A stretch of DNA of 64,000 bases from JBLIRR01 sp049472395. Its GTDB lineage: Bacteria; SZUA-182; DTGQ01; JBLIRR01. The number at the start of each line of letters is the position of its first letter. The stretch's first letter is position 1. Both the position numbers and the translations under genes were made by a program. Under the pieces are notes generated by a model, which saw only the letters and a list, made by a program, of their open reading frames with translations, searched no databases and had not been told where the DNA came from. Below, piece after piece: positions 18,299-27,123 of this stretch. Location of the stretch: contig JBLIRR010000001.1 in assembly GCA_049472395.1 (NCBI GenBank), positions 1 through 64,000 on the forward strand, in the 5' to 3' direction.

Positions 18299-19281
18299 TG
18301 TTCTATGGGTTTTTCTCTAAAAAGATACATTATATCATGAATTATTTTTGAAAAACGGGAAAAATAAACAAGGTTAGTTAAGTGCCTAGAATAAAATGCT
18401 ATTAAAGCTGGATAACTCCAGAAGGATCTTTTTAAAATAAAATTTACTTTTAAAGAATCAATATCGCCTATAACTTTTATTTGATCTCTATCAGGAACAA
18501 ATCCTCTTTTTTTTGCCTCAACGATATGATATATTTTTTTCCAATCTATACCCATCATTTCTGCGACAATCAGATCAAACGCGCCGAGGGAATTCGAAGC
18601 CACAAACCATTCAACCTTTTTGGGAATACCTATCATAGGGCCACTATTATCCAATCCATATTTTCCGTCGAGAAAGGCATATCGGAATTTAAGTGTATTA
18701 GAAACTTGACCTATGATTTCATTAAAAACATAATGGTTTTTAAGTCTCATCGTATCAGGCAAACAACCCCATTGATTTTTAAAAGCGAGGGTAATTTTCG
18801 TCATACAATGTATCTTTGGTAGGGGACAGGTAATTGAAAAATCGATCTCATCAAAAAATAATTCCGGAAGGTTTACAAAATATGATTTACCCTTTGCTTC
18901 TAGTTTAACATTTCGTGATGGCAATTTTGAAAGATTTACAATTTTTACATTTGGATATCTCTTCTCAATATCAAAGAAACCCATAACTCGCATAGCGGTC
19001 ATCATGGAGAAACTATTATACCCACCTTCACCTTCTCCGATATAGATTTTTGTTGTGGAATTAATCTCTCTAAGTGCAGCAATAAGGCTTTCTATATATT
19101 CTATTCGGGTTGTTACCCCTTCTTTGTATGTGGGGTATGTTAAATTGGGTTTAATAAAAATAGCCCTAGCTTTATTAAATATATTAATAAGCCCGAAAGA
19201 GGTAAAGGAGCGAGTGAATTGTAACTTAAGGTCTTGCGGATGTTGTTCAAGCTTTTCAATAAAAACAATGGAATTATCCAA
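18295..19281 (-). CDS. DUF362 domain protein
   Basis: A 328-residue DUF362-type protein: IFIKPNLTYP near the N-terminus, then GEGEGGYNSFSM, a CPLPKIHCMTKITLAFKNQWG segment and the C-terminal FDLIVAEMMGIDW. No Cys-rich ferredoxin tail is visible. DUF362 proteins are of unknown function, but are repeatedly found beside bi-domain oxidoreductases and glycosyltransferases in polysaccharide loci. This gene follows that pattern: its stop overlaps the bi-domain gene's start by four bases, and it follows a GT4 gene by 20 bases. A role in sugar modification or transfer is inferred from context only. Confidence 0.82.
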   Translation of the reverse strand: MDNSIVFIEKLEQHPQDLKLQFTRSFTSFGLINIFNKARAIFIKPNLTYPTYKEGVTTRIEYIESLIAALREINSTTKIYIGEGEGGYNSFSMMTAMRVMGFFDIEKRYPNVKIVNLSKLPSRNVKLEAKGKSYFVNLPELFFDEIDFSITCPLPKIHCMTKITLAFKNQWGCLPDTMRLKNHYVFNEIIGQVSNTLKFRYAFLDGKYGLDNSGPMIGIPKKVEWFVASNSLGAFDLIVAEMMGIDWKKIYHIVEAKKRGFVPDRDQIKVIGDIDSLKVNFILKRSFWSYPALIAFYSRHLTNLVYFSRFSKIIHDIMYLFREKPIEQ

Positions 19282-19301
19282 ATATATATCTCCTTTTTCA
19301 C

Positions 19302-20423
19302 CTAAACAACTGTATCTAATTCAGCTATTGTTTCATTAGCACAAATGTCCCATGAAAATTCACTAGCACGTTTTTTTGCTTTTTCAGATGCTTCATTGCG
19401 TAGTTGGACATTCCAATCAAGTATAGTCTGAATACTTCTAGCCAGACCATCTCCATCCTTTGCTGAGTAATACCTGGCTGTATCTCCAAAAATCTCTGGC
19501 ATAGGTTTATTATCTGTTACAATACTCACACAACCATAGGACATTGCTTCAAGAGCTATATTTGGACAGGCCTCCACCCGGCTGGTCATTATAAATACAA
19601 AGCAATTTTTGTAACACCAAGCCATTTCATCCTGATGTAAATTATTAGTCCAACGAATTATGGATGATAAGTTATTCTCATCAATCCATTTTTCTAATTT
19701 CTTACGATAGGAGTGCATCCTTGGAGGGACTGTTCCCGCTAATACTAAACCAGCTATCTGTGAAAAGTTTTTTAAACATTTAAGTGCAAAGAATACATCT
19801 TCTATGCCTCTGGCAGGTCTTATTGAGCCAGCAGTAAAAATAAATTTTCCTTTCCAATCCTCTGGAACTTGGCAAGGCCTTTGTAAATCAGTATGCTCAG
19901 GGATTTTTATACCATGATATACTAACCCGATTTTTTTATAATCAATATTCCATTTATTTATAAGAAATGATTTCACAAAATCTGAAGTAGCGATTACACG
20001 ATCTGCATTTATCGTACATCTATAGGCTTCTTTATATCTTATCCAATTGATAAATCTTTCCGAAAAGGGATTCTGATTAGTATATATTAAAGGTTCCATA
20101 TTTCGTATCATGTTAACACACGGAATTCTGTCCAATTTCCAAAACCTTGCCGTAGGAATAAAGATTACATTGGGCTGAAATGATTTAATAATATCATAAA
20201 CTCTTTGATCTAGTCTTGAAAAAAAAAATGGTGTTGGTTTCATGTATACACATGGTATAGAAGAGAGATTCCTTTTACATTCTGAGTCAATTGTATGAGG
20301 AATACAAACTAGTAAATCACGTACCTCTGGATGTGCAGCTATTCGGGGTAAAATTTCCTGCAAATATTTTTGATAACCTCCGCTCATTCCACCAGAGGTT
20401 ATATTAAGAATAGCGATTCTCAT
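19302..20423 (-). CDS. Glycosyltransferase family 4
   Basis: GT-B glycosyltransferase of 373 residues. The N-terminus MRIAILNITSGGMSGGYQ has the glycine-rich loop of GT4 enzymes. The C-terminal domain has FIFTAGSIRPARGIEDV, then the EX7E nucleotide-sugar site EACPNIALE and a following SYGCVSIVTDN. It heads the operon GT4-DUF362-bi-domain oxidoreductase-GT4-epimerase. A candidate promoter within a repeated upstream element ends about 70 bases before the ATG. Sugar specificity is unknown. Confidence 0.86.
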   Translation of the reverse strand: MRIAILNITSGGMSGGYQKYLQEILPRIAAHPEVRDLLVCIPHTIDSECKRNLSSIPCVYMKPTPFFFSRLDQRVYDIIKSFQPNVIFIPTARFWKLDRIPCVNMIRNMEPLIYTNQNPFSERFINWIRYKEAYRCTINADRVIATSDFVKSFLINKWNIDYKKIGLVYHGIKIPEHTDLQRPCQVPEDWKGKFIFTAGSIRPARGIEDVFFALKCLKNFSQIAGLVLAGTVPPRMHSYRKKLEKWIDENNLSSIIRWTNNLHQDEMAWCYKNCFVFIMTSRVEACPNIALEAMSYGCVSIVTDNKPMPEIFGDTARYYSAKDGDGLARSIQTILDWNVQLRNEASEKAKKRASEFSWDICANETIAELDTVV

Positions 20424-20800
20424 TATTGGAAGCGATCAAAGATAACTAAATTTTAATATACAGTTAAATCGTTAGAAGGATTTGAAAATCATAAAAAGTA
20501 AATTGCGAGGTAATTTAATAAGTCGAACGTTCCTAGATTCGGGCTATTCCAGCCCTCCTTTCTGCAATTTCAACACAAAGCAAAATAAATATAATATACA
20601 AACAATTCATGTTTTAATATATATTTTATTATATTGATTTAACTGATATTATTCTTTAATAAGCTGCAGGTGGGCATAGAAAAAATTTTCATTGCTCGCA
20701 AAAACTTTTAACAAAAAGGGATTACAGAAGCATAATTTTTAAATGGGAAACGTCGGTAGTATAATATTAATACCGTTACTTCTTTTATGCTTCAAGTGCA
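20424..20800. other. Intergenic region between a GT4 gene and a polymerase candidate
   Basis: No gene is seen in these 377 bases. The stretch holds the degenerate repeat at 20495-20580, which contains the likely promoter for the gene at 19302. A small hairpin, GGGCT-ATTCC-AGCCC, lies at 20541-20555. The rest is AT-rich, without open frames of interest. Confidence 0.6.
20495..20580 (-). promoter_or_regulatory. Repeated upstream element, copy 1 of 2, with promoter-like boxes
   Basis: This segment aligns with 28596-28684. Shared blocks are a GAGGTAATTTAATA core, AGTAAA at one side and CAATTTCAAC near the other end. On the minus strand it reads TCGACT, 18 bases, TTTACT; the second copy has TTGACA, 18 bases, TTTACT. 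Both lie upstream of a minus-strand glycan gene. The -10 match is weak, so a regulator site or a small mobile-element remnant is also possible. Confidence 0.4.
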
Positions 20801-21811
20801 TTACGTCGTAGCACTTTTTTTCTTTTTTCTTGAAAAAGCTAAATAGAAAATAAATGGTAAAAAAATAAGCCTATGTCGCGTTATTGTTAGCATTTCTGGC
20901 TCAAATGCTGCAACATAAAAAGAAAACCATAACATATAGGCCGAAAATTTATACGAAAGATCATAATTAAAATTATTAATAAAATTGAGAAATATAAAAT
21001 ATATAAACATTAATATAATAAATAATGTCTCATACAACATTAAAATTGAAAAAATTTTTTCTATATCCACCGATTGAGGATAAAACCAATATTTTATCCA
21101 ACAAAAAAGTATTCCGAATGAAGCTTTATATTCATTTAACTTATACTTATCAAAACTCCAAAGTCCTATCTTATTAGAATATCTAACGTGAACAGAAACT
21201 TTCTTCCAATATATATTGCTTAAATTTGGTTTAATAATCATTAACGAAGATAGCAACAAAAGACCACTTAAAATAAAAAAATCAAGGCGATATTTGCTAA
21301 TATATACTAAAATTAAAGACACAAGATATAGAAATCCATATTCCGGTCGAAAAATAAATGATATTATTAAAATAGCACTAAAGATGAGATAATTTTTTAT
21401 TTCCCGTTTAACCGATAAAAAATATAGTAAATACATTGACGATGCAAAAAAAATAATATCTCTTAAATAAGTTAAAGAGAAATATAATACCGATGGAAAA
21501 AACAGTAATAGTAAACCAATGTTTGATATTTTAAGCTTTATTTGATAAAAATAATAAAAACATAAAAATAAAAATAAAAAATTAATAAAAACCGGAAGAT
21601 TCAAATGGATTTTTGTTAACTGAGCGATATAATGTCCCCATATAAAATATTTAAAATCATATTTTACCCCTTTTTCTATCCTTTCTAAAAATAAATTAAT
21701 AAAACCGATTTCGTCCGGAGTGCGGTATCCTCCACGAATATCAATTAATAGCAGCAAGATATAAAATATGATGATGAATAATAACGGTATAAATTTTTTT
21801 TTAATTTTCAT
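20801..21811 (-). CDS. Polytopic membrane protein, candidate Wzy-type polymerase
   Basis: A 336-residue, highly hydrophobic protein with about nine or ten membrane segments. It has a large loop rich in charged and aromatic residues near residues 195-240 (SNKIGLWSFDKYKLNEYKASF). The central LTYLRDIIFFASSMYLLYF, followed by IFRPEYGFLYL, resembles the LR(Q/D) and (H/R)P regions of EpsG/Wzy-like polymerases. Position supports this: a Wzx flippase and several glycosyltransferases are present and no other polymerase is visible. Wzy proteins are too divergent for certainty. Confidence 0.55.
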   Translation of the reverse strand: MKIKKKFIPLLFIIIFYILLLLIDIRGGYRTPDEIGFINLFLERIEKGVKYDFKYFIWGHYIAQLTKIHLNLPVFINFLFLFLCFYYFYQIKLKISNIGLLLLFFPSVLYFSLTYLRDIIFFASSMYLLYFLSVKREIKNYLIFSAILIISFIFRPEYGFLYLVSLILVYISKYRLDFFILSGLLLLSSLMIIKPNLSNIYWKKVSVHVRYSNKIGLWSFDKYKLNEYKASFGILFCWIKYWFYPQSVDIEKIFSILMLYETLFIILMFIYFIFLNFINNFNYDLSYKFSAYMLWFSFYVAAFEPEMLTITRHRLIFLPFIFYLAFSRKKKKSATT

Positions 21812-21950
21812 ATAGCCTAATCTTTACCACTTCCAACGGCAGACTTATTGAAAAATAAGAAGATATAGAAAAAAGGTAAATTATTCGGCGGAATTTGAAA
21901 ATGGTTCATTGATAAATAAGTTAGACTTTGTATTAGCGGAAGAGCACCAT

Positions 21951-23078
21951 CTACTTTATATCAGCCAATATTCTTTTTGCCCTTTCATTCCATGTATAAA
22001 AAGAGATAAAATCATTATATGCTTTTTGAGCTATCTTCATTCTATGCTCTTCATAACGTAAATAATTAATCGCCTCAATCCATGCATAGACATTATTACA
22101 CTCAACCAAAATAGAATTACTATCATTTAATATCTCTCTTAAAACTGGTAAATCAGATGAGATTATTGCTTTACATGATGACATATATTCAAATAATTTC
22201 ATTGGGGACATCCATGAACTTGTATTTACGTTCCTGCCAGCTATCGCTAATTCAGTTTGATAAGGCATTAATAAAATATCACATTTACTTCTAAAATAAC
22301 TAGTAAATTTTGGCAAAACAAATCCATGAAAATAGATATTATTAATTTTCTCTACTTGACTTCGCCAATAAGAAACTAATTTTTTATTTCCCCCAACAAT
22401 ATGAAAATCGATATTGGGTAATAGCTTAGCACATTTAATTATTACTTCAATCCCTCTCCCTTTATATAAACTTCCTATATAACCAACCTGTAATGTATTT
22501 TGTGTAGAGGATGGCCAACAATAATTAATTAATTTGCAGTAAGATTGCTCAGGTATATCGGCAGCATCATGGCATACCTGCGTATTAATTGAAGATATAT
22601 CAAATAAACCATTATAAATATTTCTCAATGCCTCAGATATAAAAACTATCTTTAATAATTTTTTATTTCTTAATAATCTTTTTTCAAGATAATAAGTCAA
22701 ATAATTTTGAGGAGTTCCATGAGACTCGTATATCACTCTAAAGCCTTTGAAGGCTGCCCATGAGATTCCATAAATATCGCGACCATAAATAAGTATTTCT
22801 TCTTTTTTAATATTACTTAATTTAAAAAATAATTGTGGGAGTGAAAAAATAAAAGCGCCATATTTAATTTTGGGAATTATTATCAATTGAATATTAAAAT
22901 TATTCTTCACTCCATACCTTTCAAACAGTTTATTTTTTAAAATTTTTTTATTGTATGCTTTAGCAATAAGGCAAATTTCCATATTTTGATGTGCGAATGC
23001 ATTGCACATTTTCATAGCATGTATTGCACCTGCATAGAATGTATCTTGGACTACGTTTGATAAATAATATATCTTCAT
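21951..23078 (-). CDS. Glycosyltransferase family 4
   Basis: GT-B glycosyltransferase of 375 residues. It opens MKIYYLSNVVQDTFYAGAI, like GT4 enzymes with an acceptor loop after the first strand. The C-terminal half has LQVGYIGSLYKGRGIEVI and then SPMKLFEYMSSCKAIISSD, with the conserved glutamate and glycine-poor donor region. It lies between the polymerase candidate and the beta-propeller protein with gaps of about 140 bases on each side, so it may have its own promoter. Very AT-rich, like its neighbours from 20.8 to 25.5 kb. Specificity unknown. Confidence 0.83.
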   Translation of the reverse strand: MKIYYLSNVVQDTFYAGAIHAMKMCNAFAHQNMEICLIAKAYNKKILKNKLFERYGVKNNFNIQLIIIPKIKYGAFIFSLPQLFFKLSNIKKEEILIYGRDIYGISWAAFKGFRVIYESHGTPQNYLTYYLEKRLLRNKKLLKIVFISEALRNIYNGLFDISSINTQVCHDAADIPEQSYCKLINYCWPSSTQNTLQVGYIGSLYKGRGIEVIIKCAKLLPNIDFHIVGGNKKLVSYWRSQVEKINNIYFHGFVLPKFTSYFRSKCDILLMPYQTELAIAGRNVNTSSWMSPMKLFEYMSSCKAIISSDLPVLREILNDSNSILVECNNVYAWIEAINYLRYEEHRMKIAQKAYNDFISFYTWNERAKRILADIK

Positions 23079-23219
23079 TTAAATTTAAAATCTAACCAAG
23101 TAGCTTGAAAGCCCAATTCATGACGGTCATTTCGATAAGATAGAATTAGAGTGGACATAATTTTCATTTCCATCATTAAAGTATATGATCGCGCACTCGA
23201 ATTAATAAATTTTCTCTAT

Positions 23220-24494
23220 TCAACTTATATTTTCTAATTTCATTACGTACATTTGCCGCTTTCCGGCAGCAGCCGAGTCAAAACAAACACTTTGACCACT
23301 TCTATTCATTCTTGGATGCAAATCACACCTTGTCTCACCCATATATTTAGGAGGACTATAACAGCGAGTTAGCTCAAACACCCTGTCCTCCTTATATAAT
23401 AATAATCTTTGGTCACCATATTTATCTGGGTAGGTATCGACAATGATACCTCTATTATTAAAAATAAAAGATGGATGACCATCTTCGTTAAGCACTCCAT
23501 TTCCTATTATTTGTCTCTTTTTCGTTATATCATCATATAAATAAAAATGTGTTCCGGTTTCCTTATGAGTTGAATATGCCAGTAATTGTTCTGCAGACTT
23601 CCAACAATAATGAGATGTATGTCCGCTATCGTTAAGTAAATAGATATTTCCCCCTTCAATATCGCTTGTAAAAAGCCTTATTTTTCTTTTATTTTTATTG
23701 GCCACCCATATATGAAAGAATAAGAAGCGTGTACAATCAGGATTAAAAAGAAGATGATTAAAATAGTGTTCCGCCCCTTGCATGCTTTTTACATGCCTGA
23801 TATCAGCTATATCAACAAGAGAGAATAGTAATTTCTCCTCACCAGTATCCATATCAATCCGCCATATTCCGTCATTATTTGGCCTCAAATCACATTGTGT
23901 TTCATCTAGAATAACATTATAGCCATATCCAGGTCGAAGCCTTTGTAATCGGGAGAAGTTGAGAGATAATCCCCATCTGCCATTATTGCTCACTGCATAA
24001 ATAGGCCGATTGTATTTCTTGATAATTTTTTTTTTATGAATATCCTGTATAATACAGCCATAACGACCATTTATGATATTATTGTATAACACCGTTTGGC
24101 TGCTATCTCTCGGATACCACTGCAATCTACAACCCTGTTGCCAACACCATGTCACTGAGTATCCGATTTCATTAAAAACTGGCTTTTCATCTGCTAGTTT
24201 ATAGAAGCCTATTTTTACACTGCTCTGTGGATTAGGTGTTTTATTTCCTAACGGAGCATGCATTGCGAGCAGCAATGAATCATCCAGGCTAAAGGGAGTA
24301 ATATCATAATAGCCAAAAAAAACATGCTTATTTTTCTCTGTAAAAGTCCTCATGTGATATGGAGATAGCCTTCTTTGCCCTGAAAATATTTTCCTATATG
24401 TTCGATTTAATACAACCTTTATTAAATATCTAAAGAATACTACTTTATTTATAGTTTTTTGACCGAGCGACTCTTTAAAATCAATTATAGGCAT
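23220..24494 (-). CDS. TolB/WD40-like beta-propeller protein of the polysaccharide locus
   Basis: A 424-residue protein built of repeated short beta segments, among them DITPFSLDDSLLLA, YAVSNNGRWGLSLNFSR, HLLFNPDCTRFLFFHIW, GHPSFIFNNRGIIVDTYPDK and DLHPRMNRSGQSVCFDS. These have the [ST]-x-D-x-x-x-(I/L)-x-(F/V) pattern of TolB-type propellers. There is no signal peptide; the first 40 residues are basic and weakly hydrophobic. Proteins of this type occur in O-antigen and exopolysaccharide loci without a known reaction; some related propellers are oligosaccharide lyases. A cytoplasmic scaffold or sugar-modifying enzyme is possible. Function not assigned. Confidence 0.6.
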   Translation of the reverse strand: MPIIDFKESLGQKTINKVVFFRYLIKVVLNRTYRKIFSGQRRLSPYHMRTFTEKNKHVFFGYYDITPFSLDDSLLLAMHAPLGNKTPNPQSSVKIGFYKLADEKPVFNEIGYSVTWCWQQGCRLQWYPRDSSQTVLYNNIINGRYGCIIQDIHKKKIIKKYNRPIYAVSNNGRWGLSLNFSRLQRLRPGYGYNVILDETQCDLRPNNDGIWRIDMDTGEEKLLFSLVDIADIRHVKSMQGAEHYFNHLLFNPDCTRFLFFHIWVANKNKRKIRLFTSDIEGGNIYLLNDSGHTSHYCWKSAEQLLAYSTHKETGTHFYLYDDITKKRQIIGNGVLNEDGHPSFIFNNRGIIVDTYPDKYGDQRLLLYKEDRVFELTRCYSPPKYMGETRCDLHPRMNRSGQSVCFDSAAAGKRQMYVMKLENIS

Positions 24495-24556
24495 TGGCTT
24501 TTTGATCTATTGGAGAGAATGATTTAATAATAAGTTTTATCAGAATTGATCATATT

Positions 24557-25498
24557 TTAAAGCTTAATGAGATCTACTTCCATCCCACCATTAGGATAAA
24601 AACCATGAAATATAATATTCTTTAGAAATGGAGCAATATAATCGAAAGATTTTATCACCGGTTGAAATGAATTACAAATCTTAACTCTTTTTAAACCATA
24701 TTGTTTTACAAGAATATCAAAAGACTTCGGTGTAAAATAATTAATATGTTCTAACGGCATAACATAATGATAAACTCCTTTTTTTTTTTCTTTTTTTATA
24801 ATTGCCGGAGTTAAACCAGTTAGAGAAAGATATCCTTCTGTTTCTAAATGACTCTTTATATAATTAAAGTATTCATGTAAATCGTTTATATGTTCTAAAA
24901 CGGATGTGGATATAATAATATCAAATTTCTCATCTTTATTCAATTCATTAGGTTTAAAAACTTTGAGTCCCTTTCGTTTACAATATTCTAATCGATATCT
25001 ATCTATCTCAACACCAACACCATTTATTCCAAAAGGTTTACATAATTCGAGTATATGACCAAAACCACAACCAAAATCGAGCAACTTAATCCGTTTTTGA
25101 TCTTTATTTTCCACTTTATCAAATCTTTTTTGTAAATATGAAATCGATCTCATTAAAAACTTTGCAGCACTCCATTTACCAAATGTGTTGTTTAAATACG
25201 CGATATCAGATTCGCTTTCTCTCCATTTTTTATCATCATTTTGAGCAACTTTCGCCTCATTATATACTAAATCATATATATCCTTGCGAAATCTAGGATT
25301 TACGAATACAAAAGAACATTTAGTACATTTCATAATATAGAAAATAGTATTTAGATTAATACCTAATACCTTAAGGTTATAATAATTTTTTCTATAATTA
25401 TTTAAAAATTCATCGGGTGTTGATTGCCAAATAATTTTTAAATTATTATTTTCGCTTTTACATACAGGACAAAGTATTTCTTGAAATATATCTTTCAA
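24557..25498 (-). CDS. Class I SAM-dependent methyltransferase with N-terminal zinc ribbon
   Basis: A 313-residue methyltransferase. Two cysteine pairs near the N-terminus (CPVC at about 11-14 and CTKC at about 57-60) form a zinc ribbon typical of sugar C-methyltransferases and related enzymes. The SAM site is LLDFGCGFGHILE, followed by GVGVEIDRYRLEYCKRKG and the motif IIISTSVLEHIND. It probably methylates an activated sugar or glycan end, since it sits in the glycan locus between a propeller protein and the flippase. The gap to the flippase stop is 35 bases. Confidence 0.82.
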   Translation of the reverse strand: MKDIFQEILCPVCKSENNNLKIIWQSTPDEFLNNYRKNYYNLKVLGINLNTIFYIMKCTKCSFVFVNPRFRKDIYDLVYNEAKVAQNDDKKWRESESDIAYLNNTFGKWSAAKFLMRSISYLQKRFDKVENKDQKRIKLLDFGCGFGHILELCKPFGINGVGVEIDRYRLEYCKRKGLKVFKPNELNKDEKFDIIISTSVLEHINDLHEYFNYIKSHLETEGYLSLTGLTPAIIKKEKKKGVYHYVMPLEHINYFTPKSFDILVKQYGLKRVKICNSFQPVIKSFDYIAPFLKNIIFHGFYPNGGMEVDLIKL

Positions 25499-25533
25499 TT
25501 ATATTTCTCCAAAAGCTAATAAGAATTTTGAAA

Positions 25534-27111
25534 TCATTGCACGTAATTCTGATACTTTTTCGCAAAAGAATTTGCTTTAAAGGATATCTTCAGCAAACGA
25601 ATTATGAACTCCTTGTGTTCGGGTATAAGGATGATAATATAACTCAGAATCAATGTGGCAATGCCATAAAGACCAGTACGCAATGCAAAAAATGCGATCG
25701 ATGGTCCAGGAAAGATAAACTTGATGAGCCTGCCGATTACTAATAGCAATATACCAGTAAGTAGGGGACGGCTGTAAGCACATGCAATGTAACTGAAAAA
25801 ACTCATCTCGATGTGCTTGCAGATAAGAACAGGATACACAATACAACCAAGTAAAAAATCTGTTATAGCAAATCCAATAGCCGCACCCAAAATGCCCACC
25901 GAAGGCTTTACACAGAGAAAGGCACTTGTTCCAAGCCCAAACAGTGCAACAGATATTGCACTTACACTCACTGCCCAATGTTTACCTGTAGCCACAAGAA
26001 TAGTACTGCTTGCCTTCTGGGCAGAAGCAATGCTATAAGGTATTGCCATAATCATGAGTATAATAGACATTCGCATAATGTCAGCCTCAACCATACCGCT
26101 GCGGCTAAGCCAGAGGGTTAACATATCACCGCTGAACAAAACAAGATATACACTTATTGGAATACTAAGAAGCAACCCATATCGTACACCCAGAAGATTG
26201 AGAGTACGGAGTTTTTCGGATTCCCCCACGGCATGCATTGAACTCGCTAATGGTGTGAACGTTGAACCGAGACGGTTAGTGAACGCTCCCATCATATAAA
26301 TTATCATTGCTGGAATTGAAAATAACGGCGCGTTAATAGCTCCGAGCAGAATGCCAACAAGCATAATCTGCAATCGCATCTGAATTGTACCTGCAAAGGT
26401 AAAGACCACAGCGCTTGAACCAAGGGAAAACATCTCTTTAACAATATTAGTTGAAATTTTACTATAGTTTAAAAATCTGAAACGATAAAGCAACCACCCT
26501 TGAAAAAGCATGACAAGAACACTGATAACTCCTGTACCCGAAAATATAATGGACAACACCAATACGCTATCTTTTCCTATCGAGAACAGAATTAATATCA
26601 TAAAAAAGACTAATACTGTCCTTGTAGCATTAATTAATGAAATGGTGCTATACTTGTTCTTTGCCTGCAGAAGGCCGGGGCCTGCCCGACAGGGAAAGGT
26701 AAAAGCTATCCCCATTGCAGTAATCAGAAACACCCACTGCGCGATATGCCTATTAGCAGAACTGATACGAAATAGCGGAGGTACAAAGGGAAACAAAACT
26801 CCCGCACTTAAAAGCACAAGAATACTACCAATCAAAAAAATAAAAATGCCTGCCGAGACTACTTCGGAAATCTTCCCCCTTTCGTTTAATGCCTCATATT
26901 TTGAAACGAATCGTGCAATGGTATTCGCGATCCCTAAATCAAGCAGCATCATAAGTGAGGCACCCTGACCAATGGTCACCCAGATGCCGTAAGGTTCCTT
27001 GCCAAGATGGTAAAGGATAAACGGAGTCAGAATAATTTTCTGACCAATAGAAACAACCCGCTCAAACCATCCAGTTAAAACATTGAAGAGAATAATATTT
27101 TTAAGTTTCAT
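25534..27111 (-). CDS. Wzx-type oligosaccharide flippase
   Basis: A 525-residue polytopic inner-membrane protein of the polysaccharide transporter (PST/MOP) family, expected to flip undecaprenyl-linked repeat units to the periplasm. About fourteen membrane segments are seen. The N-terminus has the family pattern GWFERVVSIGQKIILTPFIL, then YGIWVTIGQGASLMMLLDLGIANTIARFVS, broken by a charged loop (YEALNERGK). Typical Wzx length is 400-530. It lies 12 bases after the stop of the surface carbohydrate protein gene at 27124, suggesting co-transcription. Confidence 0.88.
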   Translation of the reverse strand: MKLKNIILFNVLTGWFERVVSIGQKIILTPFILYHLGKEPYGIWVTIGQGASLMMLLDLGIANTIARFVSKYEALNERGKISEVVSAGIFIFLIGSILVLLSAGVLFPFVPPLFRISSANRHIAQWVFLITAMGIAFTFPCRAGPGLLQAKNKYSTISLINATRTVLVFFMILILFSIGKDSVLVLSIIFSGTGVISVLVMLFQGWLLYRFRFLNYSKISTNIVKEMFSLGSSAVVFTFAGTIQMRLQIMLVGILLGAINAPLFSIPAMIIYMMGAFTNRLGSTFTPLASSMHAVGESEKLRTLNLLGVRYGLLLSIPISVYLVLFSGDMLTLWLSRSGMVEADIMRMSIILMIMAIPYSIASAQKASSTILVATGKHWAVSVSAISVALFGLGTSAFLCVKPSVGILGAAIGFAITDFLLGCIVYPVLICKHIEMSFFSYIACAYSRPLLTGILLLVIGRLIKFIFPGPSIAFFALRTGLYGIATLILSYIIILIPEHKEFIIRLLKISFKANSFAKKYQNYVQ

Positions 27112-27123
27112 TTTTCTCGATGT

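Noticed and set aside
25577..25978. Long minus-strand frame rich in Cys and Trp
   Set aside because: Lies in another frame of the Wzx flippase, whose own frame is fully consistent with the family.
26510..26968. 152-codon plus-strand frame
   Set aside because: Antisense to the flippase gene, with no ribosome-binding site and no recognisable motif.
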